A stretch of DNA of 64,000 nucleotides from Melieria omissa (Eukaryota > Arthropoda > Insecta > Diptera > Ulidiidae): contig OZ020269.1 of assembly GCA_963971225.1 (NCBI GenBank), positions 82,994,450 to 83,058,449 on the forward strand, given 5' to 3'. Below the pieces are notes generated by a model. It was not told the DNA's origin and made no database searches. It saw nothing but the letters and a program-made list of their open reading frames with translations. Position numbers and translations under genes: made by a program. Of the stretch, positions 35,331 to 48,555 are shown piece after piece. Position 1 is the first letter of the stretch. Each line of letters begins with the position of its first letter.

Positions 35331-37987
35331 TAGCCATTCCTGAATGATTCCTTCTGACAGTACACAGAATACTTAAGGATCTACAAGTGACCGCTATACT
35401 TTTCTTTTTACCAAACTGACGGCTTGTTTTTTCTTCTAATTCATTCACTTGCGAGATCTCGGAAATTCTTGACTACTTTTGTATGACTTTTGTTGGATAC
35501 TTTGAATAATATTTATTTGTGCGAATCAGAGGTTTTTTTACCGAAGCATTCTATGGCGCAAGACTAATGTCGATAAGTTTCGAGCTTACAAATTTCCATC
35601 CTCTAATTTTTGCTTCGGTTTAAGCACAAATTATCCGGAAAGACAATCAGCACACAGGACATGTTACATCCTGGATTACTACAAATGCCGACAACAGTTG
35701 AACGAAAAACTCCAACAAATCGATTCCTCACCGAGTGTGAAAAATATGAAAAGTGTGTTGATAAAACCTTTGACCTGGTCACTCTAATGTCGTATGTGAC
35801 TCGAATTTGCAGCTTAACCCACAAAACATAAATCGAAATGCGAGTTCGTGTGCGTGTGTGTGTGTATGTATGTGAGTCAGTTTGTGGTACGAGTTGAAAA
35901 CGCAAAAGCAGTAAATGTTGTAAGCGACGAAAAGCAGCACACGAAACATACCACGATTTTCTGATGGTCGCACCGACTGACTCGAGTCTATTTTGTGGCC
36001 ACCACCACGTCATACACATCCTCGCCACTGTCACTGGCGCAGCAGTGCCGGCACAACGGCCGCAGCAGCGTTGGCATTTACCCCGCCAGTGCGACTGCCA
36101 CGAATTTAGTGTTGCCAGCCAGCCGTACTCCGGCCGCGAACCCGATGCGTTTGCGGTGATTTCGTTGTGATTCTGCGCAATGCAACGCGGCCGACAATAA
36201 CAGCAGCAAAACACCGACAGCCGACCGAGCCATGAGAATGAAAATGAGCAGCCAAATCGAAATGAATATACAAGTGCACAAGTATATATGTGCACATGGG
36301 GGGAGAAAAGTCATACCGAAAGAAATCGCTTTTTTGCCAGTGTTTAATTAGTAGGTTTGGAGATTCATGCACAGACCAACGACAGCGATAGCGACACTGA
36401 CAGTGTCAGTGGCGTTGACTATGGAATTGAAATGGCAGAGTACAACAATAAAATTCGGGACTTGAGATAAAACAAAAATTATATGGTTTTTACTTGCTAA
36501 CTGAATGGCAATGCAACACTTTGGAACCTGAAAACTACTTTCTACTTCCTGATTTCAATGGAAGCCACTGCTTAATAATTTACTACTTTTATATCAGTCG
36601 AGGAATCAGGGAAATCTAGGCTATTTTAGTACTTTAAACAGAATTCGAGCCCAGCCTAGTGGTTCATACTACTTCGAATTTAAACTCTTCATTCTTCATT
36701 CTTCAATTTATTCATACTTTTTAGAATTTTCTGCCTTATATTGCGAAATGTTTTCAATTTCCAAAATATCACAGGAGAACTTCTCAGTTTTACGATAAAA
36801 TACCAAAAGACAAAACACCGACAAGAAGTGTCGGTCCGAAGGGACTCACTTGGATCTATAAAACTCGGTTTGATCCCAAGTGACAATGAAAGTGAATTCA
36901 GTTTTCCACTTTACGCAAACTAGTAGGAGTTGTTTTCTAAGGCGGAATAATTCTTACTCAGGGCGTTGAATATGTATATAGAAATATATAGATAAAATAT
37001 TTTTCCATCGAAAACATGTCCCGTCCACACCTTTGCTTTCTTTTCGCGCACATAGCTCACCATTTCAGCTTTCACATAAATCCTATTTGTCCCGTCACTG
37101 TCCTAGAGAGCTAATGATAAATGACTTTTTTTGCAATTCTCCACCCAACTGTCAAATATCTTCTTCTTTGCAAACAGCTTTTTATTTATTTTGCACTGTT
37201 ATTGTTGCTTGTTGTTGTTGTTGTAGTGTTTGGCGTGTTTTGTTGCTGCCTTCGCCTTCGTCGACAACATACATTTCAATACAATGCACTGACACGAGTG
37301 CGCCAACCACAATAACAAAAACTACCTTTTATCAGCGAGAGAGCAGCTAACAGCGACCGGCAGCGCAGTTAACAGAGCAGCGGCAGCGGCAGCGTCTGCT
37401 AACAGCAGCCGCTCGCACACGCGAAGCCTACCGAGCGGCGTATTCGCATGCAAGCGCAAATGCTGCCAAAAACAACAACAATAACGCAAGTAGTGTTGTC
37501 ATTTTCTTATAGCTGAGTATTTGTTATTGTTGTTATTATTTATGCACATTTTCCAAGTGCGCGGCAGCAATGAATCGGCGCCGCTGACGAGCGTTGTTTA
37601 TTTAAATGCGACCCGAGTTGGTTGGTTTGTGGATTGTGTTGTTTTGCCGCTTTCGGCAGTGCTGCCAAATTGCAGTCGAATTTTGCTAAAAACAAAAAAA
37701 CGCGCAACAACAATTTTTGTTTGTTTACATTACAATGACAAATTTAATGAGCCGTCAGCACAACAGCTGTTGCCGCGGCGTAAATTGAACTCTTGTGGCG
37801 TTTAAAGTGATTCCAATGAAAATACGAGTGAAATTCAATCTAAGCTTTCGAATTGCACAGCGGCGACTTGCGAATTGCAATTCGAGTTTCAGGCGGCAGG
37901 TCACGTAGCGCACATAAAAGCCAGTCAGCCAGGCAGACGTCAGTCAGACAGACAGACAGACCAGTCAGCGCGCACATATCGCATACA
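35331..37987. other. intronic sequence with CpG-rich patches
   Basis: GC-richer patches at about 35950-36220 and 37340-37480 carry CAG/CGGCAG words; a CAGACAGACAGACC run lies at about 37944-37965. Open frames (35603-36295 minus, 230 codons) are not recognised and overlap CA-repeat translations. A promoter or enhancer role for 37.3-38.0 kb is possible but unproven. Confidence 0.4.
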
Positions 37988-38488
37988 ACAGTGATGGCCC
38001 GAACACATTCAAGACGGCAGCGACACGGCCACACAACTTCAACTAGGTGACTGCAATGAAAGCGGCAGCAACGTCATTATAATCATATATTCTACCACTT
38101 CCTCACTCTATTTATTAAGGTTTCGTCTATATTCGTTTTACCGTTGTACAATCGATTTAAAACAAATGGCAATGTGTAATAATTTTTAGAACTATTAAAT
38201 TTTAACTGAAATGCTAACCAATTTATAATTAATTGTAGTTCAAATCACGCCAAAAAAGTAAGAAAAATTTCATTAAAAATATCTGTTTCTAAGCAGTGAT
38301 GCCAATTGGTTTGGTTTTGTCGCCTCAGAAATAGAGAATAGTTCTATGTTTGGCGACAGCGACAACTGTAGCCGGTGTTCGTGTAGTGGTACTTATGTCA
38401 AAATAGTCTTCTCCATACAAACGTTGCGATTTTATATTTTGACAGATGCAGTCTTGTCGCTGCCGTCATCAATGTGTTTAGGGCATGA
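37988..38488. mobile_element. MITE with GGCCCGAACACATT termini (copy B)
   Basis: Left GGCCCGAACACATTCAAGAC then GGCAGCGACA, and reversed right GCCCTAAACACATTGATGAC then GGCAGCGACA, are imperfect inverted ends about 30 bp long. The internal word TTTGGTTTTGTCGCC (about 38311) matches copy A (about 24214-24228) in reverse. No TSD recognised; about 500 bp. Confidence 0.6.
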
Positions 38489-39986
38489 AGCGGCGCAGCG
38501 CAGCACTCGTCGCTGCCAACGCTCAATTCGAGGCGACGTTTGACCACCCTACAAGCGCAGTTTTATTTATTTATGCCTTTTCGAGCTGGCTGGTGTACTA
38601 CAACACTGTAGCCGCTCGTGCGTTGTGAGGCTTCTCTCTGCGGCTATCGCTCTCAGTTGCCAGCTCTCGGCTTGGTCACCCTACCAACAAATGCGCTGTG
38701 TAGTGAATTTCATTGCTTGTCTTAATGTTGACACAAGTCTAATTGGTCTACAAATCACATTCTCATAGCGATCCAGTAGAGAATCGAATTTATGAAATCG
38801 AAAATCAACCAAATTTACTTCAATTCGCTGCTCGTATTCTCCTTCACTAATTTGCAGACGTTCTCAGATTTTTAACTCAAAAATAATTGTTTAAGCATTG
38901 ACACTTACACGATGTTTTTTATCTATTATATTTTATACTATGCACCTAGTAAAGCCAAATGTTACGGACGGAATAGGTCCATTTTTTCTAGTTTTCTTTC
39001 TGTCCCTCCGTCTGTCAATGCAATAAGTTACATTGTCGCACACATTTTTATACAGATATAAAAAGGGTTCATATTTGCAGTTATAAATATCAATTTTTTT
39101 ATTTCGTAAATTACTCTTACATGGCAACTCTACCTAATAGTGGCTCCTATTGATATACAATTTTAATGGAAAGAGAAGCAATGGCGAAGTCAAGTTTTAT
39201 TTCGAAGAGGTTTATGAAGAGCTCAACGTGTACATATCCCAGCACCTCTGCCCAAAGCAGAATTATGTGGCAACTACACGTAGCTCCTCAAAGCACAATT
39301 ATGTGGCAACTACACTTCGCCAGGTTTTTTACACAAGATGTGAATTACGATAACAAATGAGCATTTTAAGTTGTTGACATCACCAAATCAACTGATTTTG
39401 TTTTAGAAAGCAAATTACAACTATTCAGTGTAAACGTTTAATCAGTTTATTGACCGTTATTGCCGAGAGGTCGCAGTGGTCAGAGGGTCGTAGATACAAT
39501 TCTGATATTCAGTTTTAAATTTATTTTTCAATGCCCTGGGAATCATTTCATAAACAGTTACTTTACTCCTAGGCAGTGTTACCAGATGGTATTTCAACAG
39601 AAAATGTTTTCACAAATTATTACAAATATAATGAGGCAGTAATCGTTAATGTTTATCAATGGCTCAATATTTTCCTGAAACTGAAAAAATTTGGAAGGCA
39701 CTGCCGCACTATTTGTTTGATCCATTTGCAAAAAAAGGACAAAAAAAAGGTTTCTATAGTAATATGTTGGGAGTACTCCTCTATTAAGAGTCCGTAAGGA
39801 GGACTTGTTGATTTAGAACTTAGTAGCCCCTAGTAAGATGCCAATAGACACGACAAAGTAGGCAGCAATGAACTTTTCCAAGCCAACTAATCGGCTTTAA
39901 AAGGGAAGAATGGATGGTTTTTGTAGTGATGTTGCATGAGTCGTCCTCTACCTAAAGTCTGTTGGGACGTGAGTTTGATTTGTAGC
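38489..39986. other. intronic sequence, nothing recognised
   Basis: A short direct repeat, AATTATGTGGCAACTACAC, occurs twice at about 39262-39280 and 39298-39316. No genes or paired transposon ends. Confidence 0.45.
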
Positions 39987-39990
39987 TTAA

Positions 39991-40419
39991 CCCATTCGCT
40001 ACAGGTTTTGACTGGGAAAAATTATAATTTTAAATTTATGGATTAAGTCTTTTGTAAGATTAAATCAACAATATTCTATACTGACTTCCTGATTTTTTAG
40101 AGTGTTGTAATATGACAGCAACCTAATCGTTTTACGCATAACTAAAAATCGATCATCTTTCCATTTAAATATTTCAGCCGAAACTATTTAAAAATGTATC
40201 TGCATTGAAGTAGAAAGTCAAATTAAAAATATCTCTTATTTATTTCTGTCTTTTTTTGCTATATATGTAATGACAAAACATTACAAAAACGTGTATTTTT
40301 ATTTTTTTTAACCTTAGAATATTCTATTTATAAATTTTGTATTTTTCCTAAAAGTTCAAACCATTCTAAGGACCAACAAAAAAATTTATTCTTGAAATCT
40401 CAACAAAATAGCGAAAGGT
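39991..40419. mobile_element. piggyBac-like MITE 2
   Basis: TTAA (39987-39990) then CCCATTCGCTA on the left; TAGCGAAAGGT then TTAA (40420-40423) on the right. The inverted ends match at 9 of 11 positions. 429 bp, no transposase frame. Confidence 0.6.
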
Positions 40420-40423
40420 TTAA

Positions 40424-42384
40424 TCAAAACGAGTGAGGCGAAAGAAGACTTAAAGGTTTCAAGCAGCATTGGACCTTTGCAAGCTAACTAACTGACTTTA
40501 CATTTGCCACTGATGACTTCGTAGCTATATACCCAATGAAGTTGAAACACTATTTGATCAAGAAAAATTGTTTCAGACAAGTGAAAATCTGTTATACTCT
40601 TCGACCAACTACTCAACATGTGTCTTGCATTCTCTCTCGCTCTCTTTGAAATTTTAAGTCACCCTTTCTTCAGAAGCGCCAAACGTTCTTCTAGACTAAC
40701 GCATAGTTATGTTGTATTTTTTGACTCGGAATCTTACAGTTTATTGTGCACCTTCCTGCGATTTTAGGGTTTCTCAATTATTGCAATTTTGAACCGTAGT
40801 CTCTTTCATCATCCGTCTCGCCTGCTACCATTCAATTTGTCATTTTAAGTGCCTTGTGCCGATTCCTGTCACTCAGTTTCGTTGCTAGTTCTTTCTGACA
40901 GCTACCATGCTGATTGTAATCAAATATCCTCGTTACATTCATCACGCTCTCTTTGCTAGTTGTCATCAACGCTCGTGCACATTAACAAAAATGCAACTTG
41001 CCGTACACGATACAAATTTCACCCCACGCGCCCGCTCCTCCTCGCCCACTCTCTCTCTCTCACCCTCTCTCGCCCTATCGGCTGATTATCCGCCTCTTTT
41101 TGTTGTGTGCTTGCTCGATTAGCATGTAAATTGTTGCGCTGCCGTTAGCGGCCGCTTAGTGCCGCCTAACACTTTGGATATTGCGGGCAGTGAATGTGAC
41201 TATTTTTACACGCTGATCACATGACAAGCAAATAGTAGGAGACACCAAATACACCTCTGGATATAAAATGGTGCAAAACGACATTTGCACGTCCATTTGT
41301 TGTTGGTGTTTCAACGCTGACCGTTGGCAGGGGTCAACTTTCAAGGGAACGAGTCTATTGAACTTTGTTTGAAGAGCGGCTTGGGAGCTACCGGAGAGCA
41401 AGACTTTCTAGTTATAGCTGACTGAAACTTTGGGTGTTGTTAACCCTGGCACACTAACATGTGTAATTTTGCTACTTGCGGTGACTGTTCTCGAGCACTT
41501 GGCAGCCTGGCAGCTGTCAACGGCACTGCGGCTGCACTTTCTTTGTTTCGCTCACTCTCTCTTTCTCTCGCACTAGCTTGTCTCTGTTGCCGTCCAATGC
41601 AAATCTGCGCTGCGCGCGAATGCATTATTGAATATTATTGCTGCACTTTGATTTTGTATGTGATACATTTAAGAAATCGGGTTTTCTAAATTTAGCGCTG
41701 GCAATGCGGGCCAACAGATGTTAAAGTGTGATTTGATTAGCTTGGCGCCAATTTCATTAGTAACGAGCATTTTCTGTTCGAGTACGCTTTAAAAATACTT
41801 TTCTTTCGTATAGTCTGTGTGTAGGAATGCGCTTTTCCATTCGATACACGAATGATCCGACATGATCCGACACAATGTGTGTGCTGAGTTGGTGGAAATT
41901 TCAAAATAATGACATCGAAGTATGCAAAAAATATCGATCGGTTAGTGTTCGACTGATTGCTTGGAGTTAGTGAATTTAAAATAGGGTTCACGAAAGTGTG
42001 GATCTACGGTACCAAATTTAGAAGGGAATACAGAAATATTGAAAATGTGCATATCTCCCAAATCGTATAATTCTTCTGTCCCATTTAGATTTAAAAAACC
42101 CCAATGAAATAGTAGACAGAAGTTTTTCTCCAATGACATTAAGCATCAGTTTTGTGGTGGTTTTATGCCACAAATGTTCAAAAATTATGTTGAATCAACC
42201 ATTGTAGTGAATGGATTCCGTATCCAAGCAATATAGACTGACCTTTTTTGGTGCGAAATTAATTCTATGAATGTGGAATACTTCTAGTTTCGGTAGGACA
42301 GCGCAAGCTTTAGCACAGTTCTATACTGCATATTTATTTTTTTTAATTTTAGGAGATTTTTAATATGAAATTTCAACTTTTTTT
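40424..42384. other. intronic sequence with CT tracts
   Basis: CTCTCTCTC/TCTCGC tracts at about 40630-40645, 41048-41075 and 41555-41575 could bind GAGA factor. No gene is recognised; the short frames are low-complexity. Confidence 0.45.
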
Positions 42385-42424
42385 AAGATTTGGGAGAAAT
42401 TCATTTCGGGTTCTGGCAACACTG
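42385..42424. mobile_element. right-end fragment of the hAT-type MITE family
   Basis: GATTTGGGAGAAATTCATTT then CGGGTTCTGGCAACACTG parallels the right end of the 32180-32733 element. The left end was not located. It cuts off the coding-like fragment described next. Confidence 0.5.
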
Positions 42425-42800
42425 ATATATGTAGGTTAAAATAAAACTGTCATTACTTTTCAGGAAGAAATGGCGTTGTTCTGTTGATTTAAAATGAAAT
42501 CTCTTGTTAAATGATTTCATATGATCCTTCGTTGGTGGCAAGCTTTGAGATGGTCCAACTCTTAAAGTTCCTTTGATAATATATTTATCGCAGAACAGTA
42601 GATTAGCCCCAGGTTTATTAGGTTTTACTTTGCCAGGCCGTGACATTGGTGCACCACAATCCGAAATGTCATTTTTTTTCTTGCCTCTCCTTGAACTGAC
42701 CTTTGTTCCTCAAGCGGGCATTCTTGATTTACTGGCTTTCAACTTATTTTTCGATTCTGCTTTTGACAATTTATATAATATTTGTTTACTATTGCAATGT
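42425..42800 (-). pseudogene. unrecognised coding-like fragment with one stop
   Basis: A minus-strand frame runs about 120 codons with one internal TGA (about 42713). It includes SKAESKNKLKASKSRMPA, a stop, then GTKVSSRRGKKKNDISDC, GAPMSRPGKVKPNKPGANLL and FCDKYIIKGTLRVG. It is lysine-rich, of ordinary amino-acid complexity, unlike the repetitive frames elsewhere, and ends inside the neighbouring MITE fragment. I do not recognise the protein. It may be a truncated retrocopy, part of a transposon, or chance. Confidence 0.35.
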
Positions 42801-44927
42801 TTTTTTACGTACAACGAGAGGTCATTGCTTGATTGTTGTTGTTTTGACACTGCAAAAGTGTTGTCAACTTAATTGAATTTGTCATCACGTCGGCTGCGCT
42901 GTTCGTCAACGCTGCATTTTGCGTATTTTTATGCGCACTTCCCTTTGTTGCGGCCGGTTGCAGTTGTTGTTTTTAATATTTCTGGATTTTTTTTTGCCGT
43001 GCAAGATTTTCGCCAAAAATCCAAAATGAAGTAACACAAAAAATTGCAAATATTTTAATGATTTATTTACTGGCACAGCCTGTCAGTCACTACGTGTAAA
43101 ATTTATCAATTTGCTCAGACCAACCAGTCTAGCAAACTGACTACTGGACAGCGACTGGCAACGCTTGATTTATGCACCGGCGCGGTGCGTTGCTGCTGTG
43201 TGCGTGTCGCGGGCGCTGAAGCCTTTTATTAAATTTTATTAAGTAATTTTTGTGTAATTTGTGCATGGCAAGATTTATTTAAAATAAAAAGACTTGGTTG
43301 TCGGAGCAAGAAATTGTGCTTGAAATTATGCGAGACATATGCAAAATTTGTCTGGCTGATCGTCGACAACGAAATAACGAGCGCTGACAGATGACTGGTT
43401 CGGAGCGGCGCCTATTGCTAAACAATTTTTTAAGAAACTAATATTAAAAATAGTAATTAACGCTTCGTTTTTCAAAAGAAAAAATTTAAAATTGCAAATA
43501 ATAAATAACGATTCGTCGGTAGACGGTCGATTCTTAGTGATTCGTGGTACATCGTTACCACCTGGCGGGAGGATATGCTTCAATAAGGCTTCTATAGACT
43601 TCGAAGGCATGTACGAAAAAGCAGTACTCCTACTCGGAAACAAGATTTCGCATGTGAGTGCTCTACATCTGTGTCAAAATGAGGGACATTCTTCTAACCG
43701 GGTTTTCTCAAACGTTTGTCTCTGTTAAACCATGAAATCGAGTAGGAAGCCGACCGGATGTCGATATAGGAAGTACTTAATATATTCTTCATATTAACTT
43801 GTTCACATTTACAACTCCTCAGAAGAGGAAAGCAGGAAGTAAGATACTTCAACACACTGGCGCCATGTCGCAATAAACAATCGCAAACTATACAGAAAAC
43901 CATTAATAAAAACCAGTAGGAAAAAGTCATGCTACCTGTTTAATGTTATGCACACTTCAAGGACTTTCTAGAAATTTTAATACTAATTGCAACTTTCCTA
44001 CTTACAGCGAATATAGATTTTTACACACACAATCGTTTCAAGGCAAACTCGCAAGAAAATGCGCTTTAAATTACTCAGAATTGTCCACATTAACCCTTAA
44101 CCCAGCCCAATAGTCATTGAGTTTGTTTTTCAAGTGAACTTCTTTACTAACGACAGTCACGTATGGCACAACAACTGTTCGTTTTTTTTCACTCTACCCG
44201 ACTCTCCAAAGTTGTTTGCTTTTATTATTTTTCAAATGCTTCAGTTCGGTTTTTAATTAAATAACAAAAGGGCACCCAAAAGCCTTGCACACATGTACAT
44301 AAGCACATATATATGTATCGAAAACATGTACATAGTGTATGAGCTCATATGGTGGCTGCTAGAAAATGAATGTGAGTCAACACTCGGCGGCGGCATTGTC
44401 TGTCAGCGGTAAAATCACCTTTTGAACTTCCGTTTGGTGCGCTGATCACAAACTGGGAATGAGAGTGACGCCGCGACAGTCGCACAGAAATTCACTCAAA
44501 CGTAAATTTTTCACAATTCGCAAACGCATTATCGACGCGCACGCACATACACACACACACACAAACAAACAAACCACTGACTGTCTATTAACCCGGCAAA
44601 AGCCGCAGTTGGTCAGTGCAATTGCCCAGCCGCGTTCGCTGGACAACGCTCGTGGTTGCTTCATTTGAACGCTGAATAGTGAAGCAAACATTTACTGTCA
44701 GTTTGTTTGTCTTTTGATGTTTTGGTGGTCGTTGTTGTTGTTGTTGTTGTTATGCTTTTGACATTTGCTGTCATGTGTCGGCAGTACGGACCAGTAACCA
44801 TTCGCCGCTTCAACGCACCCACACGCGAGCTGTCACTTTCTGGTTGATTTGCAATAAAATAAAAAAACAAAAAGTTTCATATAATTTAAGGCTGTCACAA
44901 ATCTTCACTCAACGATCGGGAAAAAAG
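42801..44927. other. intronic sequence, nothing recognised
   Basis: GC-richer patch at about 43090-43220. A (CA)n run lies at about 44550-44565 and a (GTT)n run at about 44730-44750. Facing open frames at 43326-43643 (minus) and 43492-43728 (plus) have no recognisable domain. Confidence 0.4.
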
Positions 44928-45006
44928 TTAGGTTAGGCAAGACAGGCAGCTGGCTGATTTCTCAGTAAGTACACTTGGAAGCCTCAAAGGCCCATTGTGA
45001 TGCTCG
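44928..45006 (-). mobile_element. LINE/SINE 3' tail fragment
   Basis: Reversed, it reads ATCACAATGGGCCTTTGAGG, CTTCCAAGTGT and ends GCCTAACCTAAC, the same tail class as the SINE at 23359-23440 and the non-LTR end at about 27425-27480. No coding part is adjacent. Confidence 0.55.
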
Positions 45007-45826
45007 AAATTGTTTCAAGGAAACCTTCAAAATATATTAAAAAAATAGAAACATTTTTTTTTTTGGTAATTTACGAAAAACAATTAACAAAAATAATAAA
45101 TACCAGCTTTGAAAAACTATTTTGAAACTTATTTATGAAAGGAAATCAAATTTTTAGTGCCAGGTTTGGTCATGGTCCCGAATTGGACAGTCAATTACGA
45201 TACTTAGTTCCATAAATCAAAGAGTAGTTAATCAGTTTTTAGTTCTATTAGTTGTCATTTGGTGCTATTTTAGTCAGGATCTCAATCTATATTCTTTTGA
45301 CTTGTGATTGAGGCGTTTCCTTCGAACCAAATGAATAAAACTTATAAGTAGTTATACGACCAAGTGCCCCAAAACAAAGTTGTCAGATGGCTCATTGCTG
45401 ACAAATAAGCTGAGAGAATGACCAGAAAATTAACCGAAATCAACAACTAGAAGGCACAGTAATCGGCGGCTGAATCGAGACAGAAAATGCGAAATTTACG
45501 TAATTTTTATGAAAATTAATAAAAAAAAAGCTAGTAAAATCCAATAACACGAATAACTATACCAAAGGACAACTAACTTCATAGTTAATGAAACAATGTT
45601 TAAGACGGTTCGGGAGTATGATTGGTAATATAAAAACTAATTAGCTGAGCGATTTAGAAGTGACCTAAAACTACTCACGAAGCTACTTTATTCAGAAAGT
45701 CCTCAGAAACTGAACAATTTTAGACAAGCGAAAACCTAGTATACGCATAAAAATGAGAACAGTGAATGAAGATTACTGAAGAGAAGAATGACCCGCTTTA
45801 CCGTAAGCCTAAAACTATTTGTGATA

Positions 45827-46245
45827 CAGTAGACGCTCACAAGTTCGCACTCTCACAAATCCGAATCTTCCAGAAATTCGAACCTCATATTTTACAGAAT
45901 TAAATGCTCTAAAATTCGAACTGGCGCACCACGGCGGTTCGAATTTGCGAGCGTGTTCCTTTTGTTTCTTTCCCCTCACTGTTTTGGTGTTTATTTTGCT
46001 TTTATTATTATTGATGCGGATAATGCACTGCAATCTGTAGATCTATTGTGCACCCTTTTCAGACTTCAAAGACTGTCAGTGAGACTAGTATCCAAGAGTA
46101 ATTTTAGTATACTTCATAGACCTCTGGATACCCAGTCTGTACCTGGTATTAGGTGGTCCCCATGTGTTTCTTTCTTTTATGCATGAATACAGGAAATTCG
46201 AAGTACTACTTTTACAAAGTCGTTCGAATTTGTGAGCGTCTACTG
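45827..46245 (+). mobile_element. pogo/Tigger-like element (short copy)
   Basis: Left TA-CAGTAGACGCTCACAAGTTC and reversed right TA-CAGTAGACGCTCACAAATTC, bounded by TA (45825-45826, 46246-46247). The first ~130 bp match the start of the 22964-23914 element. An internal TTCGAATTTGCGAGCGTG (about 45936) looks like a second terminus, suggesting a composite or internally rearranged copy. 419 bp, no transposase. Confidence 0.8.
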
Positions 46246-46247
46246 TA

Positions 46248-48555
46248 TTAGGCGGGAGTGCATATTGGGCCTAGGTGGGTGTAGGGTAGGGTAGGTAAAG
46301 CATGAATAACTCTTATGAGACAGATTTAAGGGTTGTAATTTCTATGATGTCTGGATAAACAGAACAATTAAACAATAGTTAGATTTATTGATTTAAATGA
46401 AGAGGTATTGTCAGAGAGATAACGACTCTTAATTGGATAAATGGTCAACAATAAGTGGATAATCAGGCAAACATAACAAAGTTGGGTGTTCAGATAGATA
46501 AAGAAAAAAACTTTATTAAAATACAGATAGCAAAGCATTAGGAAAGCTTTAAAGGTGGAAATACAAATAGTTTCCTAGACCGAAGATGGGTAGTTACTTA
46601 GATATGCAGTTGAAGAAATTTAAATAGTTGTACATAATTCATTATTTGGATATATGACAGACAGCCACTCGGTAGATTATCAAATTGACATAAAAATAGT
46701 TTCTTAAGCCGAAGATTGTCTCAGATGGAGGAAAACCTAGTTGGTTGGTAATAATAATAGATGGATGGATTATATGCGGAAAAATTGTTAGCTAAATCAA
46801 AGATAAATGGAAAGATAATACTAAGACGTTACCATACTAAGTTGGGCGAAACATTTCAAGATCGAAAATTGAATTAAAAGAAAAAAACAAAAATACCATT
46901 TAATACTTAAATAGAATACGGAAGAAAACCCAGTTAAATGGACAGTTCTGTCTTTAAGAAAACTGTAGTTAGTTGGCCGAAAAATTTATAGAGATTGAGA
47001 TTAATATGTTTTGAGTGATAGTGGACGCGAAATTGTCAACAACGTTGTTAATAATGACAGTAGACATGATGGTGTTGCTGCTACTGACACTACAACAATA
47101 ATAATAACCACGATGTTAATGATGATGAGGATAATGCAGATGAGCGTTGAGAGGCGAGCGACAGCGACTAAAAAATAGCGAGTGCAAGTGTGAGGCCAAA
47201 CATGCCCACAGACACTTGAGCACTCCATGTGTAGGAATAAGTATATGTGGCACTGTGTGTGTGCGTGGCATATTTGCTCGCCGTTAATTTGCCATTTCCG
47301 CTCCAGTAAAGTAATGAAAATTGTAATGAAAAGTTAAAAAAAAATGAAATAAATAACGCAAGCAAACGCGCAGAAACGGCAAAAGTGGTCAGCCGACGAG
47401 GGAGCGAACTGCACGCATGCAGAGTCGTATTTGTGTATTTGCTTTCTTCATTAAGCGTAATAACGTGGCAACTTCAACTCATTTACAACATCAACGCTTA
47501 CTTTGACTTCGACTGTAAGTGGCGGTCGATGCAGCGAACTGAGAGAGGAAATCGCATTAACAGGGGTTAACCAAGTCCAGCACGCAGAATGGGGTGTCAA
47601 TGCAGGGTTAAGAGAAGAGGTGGGCACAAAGTCTAAAGGTTGTATGCGGTGTCACTCGGGTCAAAATTTAATTTTTTGAATCTGATTTGTTTTCTAATAA
47701 CTCTATCACAGGGTTCAATAACATCAACTGAACAAGTAATTCATTTTTATTACTCATAATTTATAATTTTAACTGCCATAAAGAAATCGTTAACTGAATC
47801 AACATAACCAAAAACGATCCATGAGTAAATGTCATTCGTTTGTAAGCGCTTACAGTGGCAACCAGACAATGCAATTTGCTGTGTTTAATTCGATTTCAAA
47901 CAATATTTTTTTTTTTTTTTTATAAAATTGACTTTTTTGACTGTGGCAACTACTGGACATTTGCCTGACAGCCCATCCAAAGCGGTTGTAAATAGCCAAC
48001 GATGATGCAGATGGCAGCAGCAAAAACATTGAATAGCACAGAGATAACAACACTTCTGTATCGGTGGCACATTAGTGACCACATGCCGCACGCGCCTACT
48101 TTTCGCGCTCTCCCACTTCGTTTACGCTCTCTCTTTCACTCTCTGCCTTACTATTGCTCTCTGTGACCGTACATTATGACAGCTGCAAAAATATAGAATT
48201 CAATTACCGCTGATTGCGTTCGGCTGCAGATACCAGTTAGTCGCACAGTTGCGCTACGACGTCATCGTCATGAGAACTGCCCTGACTTGAGTAACCATTC
48301 GGTGGCAACATTATTTGTTTAGTATCGCGCAATATTCAGATGGATTCTTTAGAAATTGATTGCATTTCCATAACAAACTAATTGTTTCAGTTCTGTGCAA
48401 GTGTGGCTGCAGATTTGAATGATGACAGCCATGCTGACTGATGAATCGGGTGGGTTGACACAAAGTTGCACACACAGCCGATGGGAAAACGTCAACCAGC
48501 CAGGGAAACCACTTCACAAGCTTCGGCGAGACTGACAAATATGGGCAATTTTAAA
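46248..48555. other. intronic sequence, weak local repeats
   Basis: At 46.3-46.9 kb GATA/GATGG words and two related segments (AAATAGTTTCCTAGACCGAAGAT near 46566 and AAATAGTTTCTTAAGCCGAAGAT near 46695, each shown shortened by alignment gaps) suggest old tandem duplication. CT-rich tracts lie at about 48105-48150. No genes. Confidence 0.4.

Noticed and set aside
43326..43643. Minus-strand frame of 105 codons
   Set aside because: Unrecognised, with a competing open frame on the other strand; insufficient evidence.
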